Assembly: GCF_946885885.1 (NCBI RefSeq)
Contig: NZ_CAMPHN010000188.1
Coordinates: forward strand, 1-8,126
Source of the DNA: an uncultured Pseudomonas sp.
GTDB lineage: Bacteria > Pseudomonadota > Gammaproteobacteria > Pseudomonadales > Pseudomonadaceae
Reading direction: 5' to 3'
Length of the DNA stretch: 8,126 nt
Part shown: positions 5,123-8,126 of the stretch, piece after piece
How the letters are laid out: every line of letters starts with the position of its first letter
How positions within the stretch are numbered: the stretch's first letter is position 1
Notes under the pieces: generated by a model
What the model was told of the DNA's origin: nothing
What the model saw: only the letters and a program-made list of their open reading frames with translations
Databases searched by the model: none
Translations under genes and position numbers: made by a program

Positions 5123-6787
5123 ATGAGCAAGCCAGAGACTGTCGCCGCTTCGAACTTTCTTCGCCCCATCGTCCAGGCCGATCTGGACTCGGGAAAACAC
5201 GCCAAGATCGTCACCCGTTTCCCGCCGGAGCCCAATGGCTACCTGCATATCGGCCATGCCAAGTCGATCTGCCTGAACTTCGGCCTGGCCCGGGAATTTG
5301 GCGGCGAGTGCAACCTGCGCTTCGACGACACCAACCCGGCCAAGGAAGACCAGGAATACATCGACGCGATCAAAAGCGATGTGCAGTGGCTGGGTTTTCA
5401 GTGGGCCGGTGAGGAGCGCTACGCCTCCAACTATTTCGACCAGTTGCACGACTGGGCCATCGAGCTGATCAAGGCCGGCAAGGCCTATGTCGACGATTTG
5501 TCGCCGGAGCAGGCCCGCGAATACCGCGGCACGCTCAATGAACCGGGCAAGAACAGTCCGTTCCGCGAGCGCTCGGTGGAAGAGAACCTCGACCTGTTCG
5601 CCCGCATGAAGGCCGGCGAGTTCCCCGATGGCGCTCGCGCCCTGCGCGCGAAGATCGACATGGCCTCGCCGAACATGAACCTGCGCGACCCGATCCTTTA
5701 CCGCATTCGCCACGCCCATCACCACCAGACCGGCGACAAGTGGTGCATCTACCCGAGCTACGACTTCACCCACGGCCAGTCGGACGCCATCGAAGGCATC
5801 ACCCATTCGATCTGCACCCTGGAGTTCGAAGACCACCGCCCGCTGTACGAGTGGTTCTTGAGCAATCTGCCGGTGCCGGCGCAGCCGCGTCAGTATGAGT
5901 TCGCCCGGCTGAACCTGAACTACACCATCACCAGCAAGCGCAAGCTCAAGCAGCTCGTGGACGAGAAACACGTCAACGGCTGGGACGACCCGCGCATGTC
6001 GACCCTCAGCGGCTACCGCCGCCGCGGTTATACCCCGGCGTCGATCCGCACCTTCTGCGACATGATCGGGGTCAACCGTGCCGGTGGCGTGGTGGATATC
6101 GGCATGCTCGAATTCGCCATCCGTGAAGACCTCGACGCCAACGCGGCGCGCGCCATGTGCGTACTCAAGCCGCTGAAGGTGGTGATCACCAACTACCCCG
6201 AAGGCAAGGTCGAAAACCTCGAGCTGCCGCGCCATCCCAAGCAGGACATGGGGGTGCGCGTGCTGCCGTTCAGTCGCGAAATCTATATCGATGCCAGCGA
6301 CTTCGAAGAAGTCCCGCCGGCCGGTTTCAAGCGCCTGATTCCCGGTGGCGAAGCCCGTCTGCGCGGCAGTTACGTGATCCGTGCCGACGAGGCGATCAAG
6401 GATGCCGACGGCAATATCGTCGAACTGCGTTGCAGCTACGACGAGAACACCCTGGGCAAGAACCCCGAGGGCCGTAAGGTCAAGGGCGTGATCCACTGGG
6501 TGCCGGCCGCCGAAAGCGTCGAGTGCGAAGTGCGTCTGTACGATCGCCTGTTCCGTTCCGCCAATCCGGAAAAGGACGAAGAGGGCGGCAGCTTCCTCGA
6601 CAATATCAACCCGGATTCGTTGGTGGTGCTGACAGGTTGTCGCGCCGAGCCCTCGCTGGCCCAGGCCACCCCTGAGGAACGCTTCCAATTCGAGCGCGAA
6701 GGTTACTTCTGCGCCGATATCAAGGACAGCAAGCCGGGTGCGCCTGTCTTCAACCGTACCGTAACGCTGCGCGATTCCTGGGCTTGA
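5123..6787 (+). CDS. glnS: Glutaminyl-tRNA synthetase
   Basis: GlnRS joins glutamine to tRNA-Gln using ATP in the cytoplasm. The 554-residue protein is complete and of normal length for gamma-proteobacteria. The class I signatures are clear: [14 protein letters not shown] (HIGH at residues 42-45) and the KMSKS-equivalent TITSKRKL at 268-275. Between them lie the Gln/tRNA-binding elements RFDDTNP (66-72) and [17 protein letters not shown]. The C-terminal third (from about residue 340) is the paired beta-barrel anticodon-binding region, including [12 protein letters not shown] and LRCSYD. The ATG at 5123 is preceded by TAAGGA with a 4-nt spacer. Upstream it is divergent from ppiB. Downstream, cysS follows after 62 bp on the same strand, an arrangement also found in P. 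aeruginosa. No frameshift or missing residue was seen. Confidence 0.98.
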   Translation: MSKPETVAASNFLRPIVQADLDSGKHAKIVTRFPPEPNGYLHIGHAKSICLNFGLAREFGGECNLRFDDTNPAKEDQEYIDAIKSDVQWLGFQWAGEERYASNYFDQLHDWAIELIKAGKAYVDDLSPEQAREYRGTLNEPGKNSPFRERSVEENLDLFARMKAGEFPDGARALRAKIDMASPNMNLRDPILYRIRHAHHHQTGDKWCIYPSYDFTHGQSDAIEGITHSICTLEFEDHRPLYEWFLSNLPVPAQPRQYEFARLNLNYTITSKRKLKQLVDEKHVNGWDDPRMSTLSGYRRRGYTPASIRTFCDMIGVNRAGGVVDIGMLEFAIREDLDANAARAMCVLKPLKVVITNYPEGKVENLELPRHPKQDMGVRVLPFSREIYIDASDFEEVPPAGFKRLIPGGEARLRGSYVIRADEAIKDADGNIVELRCSYDENTLGKNPEGRKVKGVIHWVPAAESVECEVRLYDRLFRSANPEKDEEGGSFLDNINPDSLVVLTGCRAEPSLAQATPEERFQFEREGYFCADIKDSKPGAPVFNRTVTLRDSWA

Positions 6788-6805
6788 TCAAGCCGGGCGC
6801 GCTGT

Positions 6806-6835
6806 AAACCGGGCCAGCCAGCTGGCCCGTGGTTT
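6806..6835 (+). other. Stem-loop between glnS and cysS
   Basis: GGGCCAG (6811-6817) and CTGGCCC (6822-6828) form a perfect 7-bp GC-rich stem with a 4-nt loop. The stem is extended by AAACC (6806-6810) with GGTTT (6831-6835) across a 2-nt bulge. It occupies half of the 62-bp spacer. The stem is followed by TTTCCC rather than a U-run, so it is at best a weak terminator and could instead be a partial terminator or mRNA-stabilising structure. Confidence 0.65.
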
Positions 6836-6849
6836 CCCAAGGAATTCCG

Positions 6850-8126
6850 ATGCTCTCGATCTACAACACGCTGACTAAAAGCAAAGATGTCTTCACACCG
6901 CTGGTGGATAACCAGGTGCGCATGTACGTGTGCGGCATGACGGTTTACGACTTCTGCCATATCGGTCACGCGCGGGTGATGGTGGCATTCGATGTGGTCA
7001 CGCGCTGGCTGCGCCAGCGCGGTTACGACGTGACCTACGTGCGCAATATCACCGACATCGACGACAAGATCATCAAGCGTGCTCAGGAGAATGGCGAGCC
7101 GTTCGAGGCGCTGGTCGAGCGCATGATCGCCGCCATGCACGAGGACGAGGCGCGCCTCAACGTCCTGCGTCCCGACCAGGAGCCGCGCGCGACCGGGCAT
7201 ATCGCCGGTATGCACACGATGATCCAGACCCTGATCGACAAGGGCTTCGCCTATGCCGCGGATAACGGCGACGTCTACTACCGGGTCGGCAAGTTCGTCG
7301 GTTACGGCAAGCTGTCGCGCCGAAAGATCGAAGACCTGAAAATCGGTGCGCGCATCGAAGTCGACGAGGCCAAAGAGGATCCGCTGGACTTCGTGCTGTG
7401 GAAGGGCGCCAAACCGGGCGAGCCGAGCTGGGATTCGCCCTGGGGCAAGGGGCGTCCGGGCTGGCATATCGAATGCTCGGTGATGTCCACCTGCTGCCTG
7501 GGCGAAACCTTCGACATCCACGGCGGCGGTCCGGACTTGGTATTCCCGCACCACGAGAACGAGATCGCACAGAGCGAAGCCGCCACCGGCAAGCTCTACG
7601 CCAACGCCTGGATGCACGCCGGTGCGGTACGGGTGGACGGCGAGAAGATGTCCAAATCCCTGGGCAACTTCTTCACCATCCGCGAGGTGCTGGAAAAGTA
7701 TCAGCCGGAAGTGGTGCGCTACCTGCTGGTGTCCAGCCACTACCGCAGCCCGATCAACTACTCCGAGGACAGCCTCAAGGAAGCCAAGGGCGCGCTCGAA
7801 CGCTTCTATAACGCGCTCAAGGGGTTGCCGGATGCGGCGCCGGCCGGCGGCGATGCCTTCGTCGAGCGCTTCGGCGCGGCCATGGACGACGATTTCAACT
7901 CGCCGGAAGCCTGCGCGGTATTGTTCGAGCTGGCCCGTGAGGTCAACCGCCTGCGTGAAAGCGACCTGCAGGCGGCGGCCGCTTTGGCGGCGCGCCTGAA
8001 GGAACTGGCCGGGGTGCTCGGCGTGCTGCAACTCGATCCCGAGGCGTTCCTGCAAGCCGGCGCCGACGGCAAGGTCGATGCGGCAGCAGTGGAAGCGCTG
8101 ATCGCCGCGCGTTTGCAAGCCCGCGC
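6850..8126 (+). CDS. cysS: Cysteinyl-tRNA synthetase (3' end cut by window edge)
   Basis: CysRS charges tRNA-Cys with cysteine using ATP. About 425 codons are present and the frame is open at the window end; the usual length is about 460 residues, so only the last few dozen are missing. The catalytic domain has [19 protein letters not shown] with Cys28 and HIGH (37-40), and [10 protein letters not shown] with KMSKS at 266-270. The zinc ligands that recognise the cysteine thiol are all present at the same positions as in E. coli: Cys28, Cys209 (GWHIECS), and His234 and Glu238 (FPHHENE). The helical DALR-type anticodon-stem region follows (about 300-390). The ATG at 6850 has AAGGA 6 nt upstream. 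It probably shares transcripts with glnS, though the intervening hairpin may reduce read-through. Confidence 0.98.
   Translation, partial: MLSIYNTLTKSKDVFTPLVDNQVRMYVCGMTVYDFCHIGHARVMVAFDVVTRWLRQRGYDVTYVRNITDIDDKIIKRAQENGEPFEALVERMIAAMHEDEARLNVLRPDQEPRATGHIAGMHTMIQTLIDKGFAYAADNGDVYYRVGKFVGYGKLSRRKIEDLKIGARIEVDEAKEDPLDFVLWKGAKPGEPSWDSPWGKGRPGWHIECSVMSTCCLGETFDIHGGGPDLVFPHHENEIAQSEAATGKLYANAWMHAGAVRVDGEKMSKSLGNFFTIREVLEKYQPEVVRYLLVSSHYRSPINYSEDSLKEAKGALERFYNALKGLPDAAPAGGDAFVERFGAAMDDDFNSPEACAVLFELAREVNRLRESDLQAAAALAARLKELAGVLGVLQLDPEAFLQAGADGKVDAAAVEALIAARLQAR

Noticed and set aside
5042..6688. 548-codon minus-strand open frame opposite glnS
   Set aside because: GlnRS on the other strand is complete with all catalytic motifs; the antisense product is a codon-bias artefact.
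6703..8118. 471-codon minus-strand open frame opposite cysS
   Set aside because: Antisense of the clearly recognised CysRS gene, with a His/Val/Asp-rich translation typical of such shadows.
1..8126. Mobile element, phage, CRISPR or defence system
   Set aside because: No direct-repeat arrays, transposase or integrase motifs, terminal inverted repeats, tRNA-associated attachment sites or foreign base composition were seen; the gene content is core chromosomal.

Overview
The window looks like a housekeeping stretch of a Pseudomonas chromosome, probably of the fluorescens/putida side of the genus. GC content is high, third codon positions are strongly GC-biased, and every recognisable protein resembles its Pseudomonas counterpart. 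I see no insertion sequence, integrase, phage gene, CRISPR array, tRNA or rRNA, and no compositional break that would suggest transfer. I found no undescribed multi-gene system. The interest lies in one broken gene and several regulatory signals.

Layout from left to right: (1) the 3' end of an unrecognised gene on + (1-330), then a bidirectional terminator. (2) A UspE-like tandem universal stress protein on - (443-1306). (3) A divergent intergenic region of about 280 bp holding a perfect ANR/FNR box, a promoter for the stress protein and a separate -10 element pointing toward miaE. (4) miaE on + (1589-2196), encoding the O2-dependent tRNA hydroxylase, broken by a one-base frameshift near 1939, then a second bidirectional terminator. 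(5) A minus-strand block read right to left: ppiB, lpxH (joined by a 4-bp GTGA overlap) and, after a 91-bp gap with no clear terminator, a membrane-anchored SPFH/band-7 protein. (6) A 233-bp divergent region with small inverted repeats and leader structures. (7) glnS and the first ~425 codons of cysS on +, separated by a 62-bp spacer with a strong hairpin.

Functionally the right half combines protein folding (PpiB), lipid A synthesis (LpxH), membrane organisation (SPFH protein) and two class I aminoacyl-tRNA synthetases. The left half pairs an oxygen/energy-stress protein with an O2-requiring tRNA modification enzyme around an ANR box. The stress protein's promoter has near-ideal class II ANR geometry, which fits the known ANR control of Usp genes in P. 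aeruginosa. Whether the same box also affects miaE is speculation.
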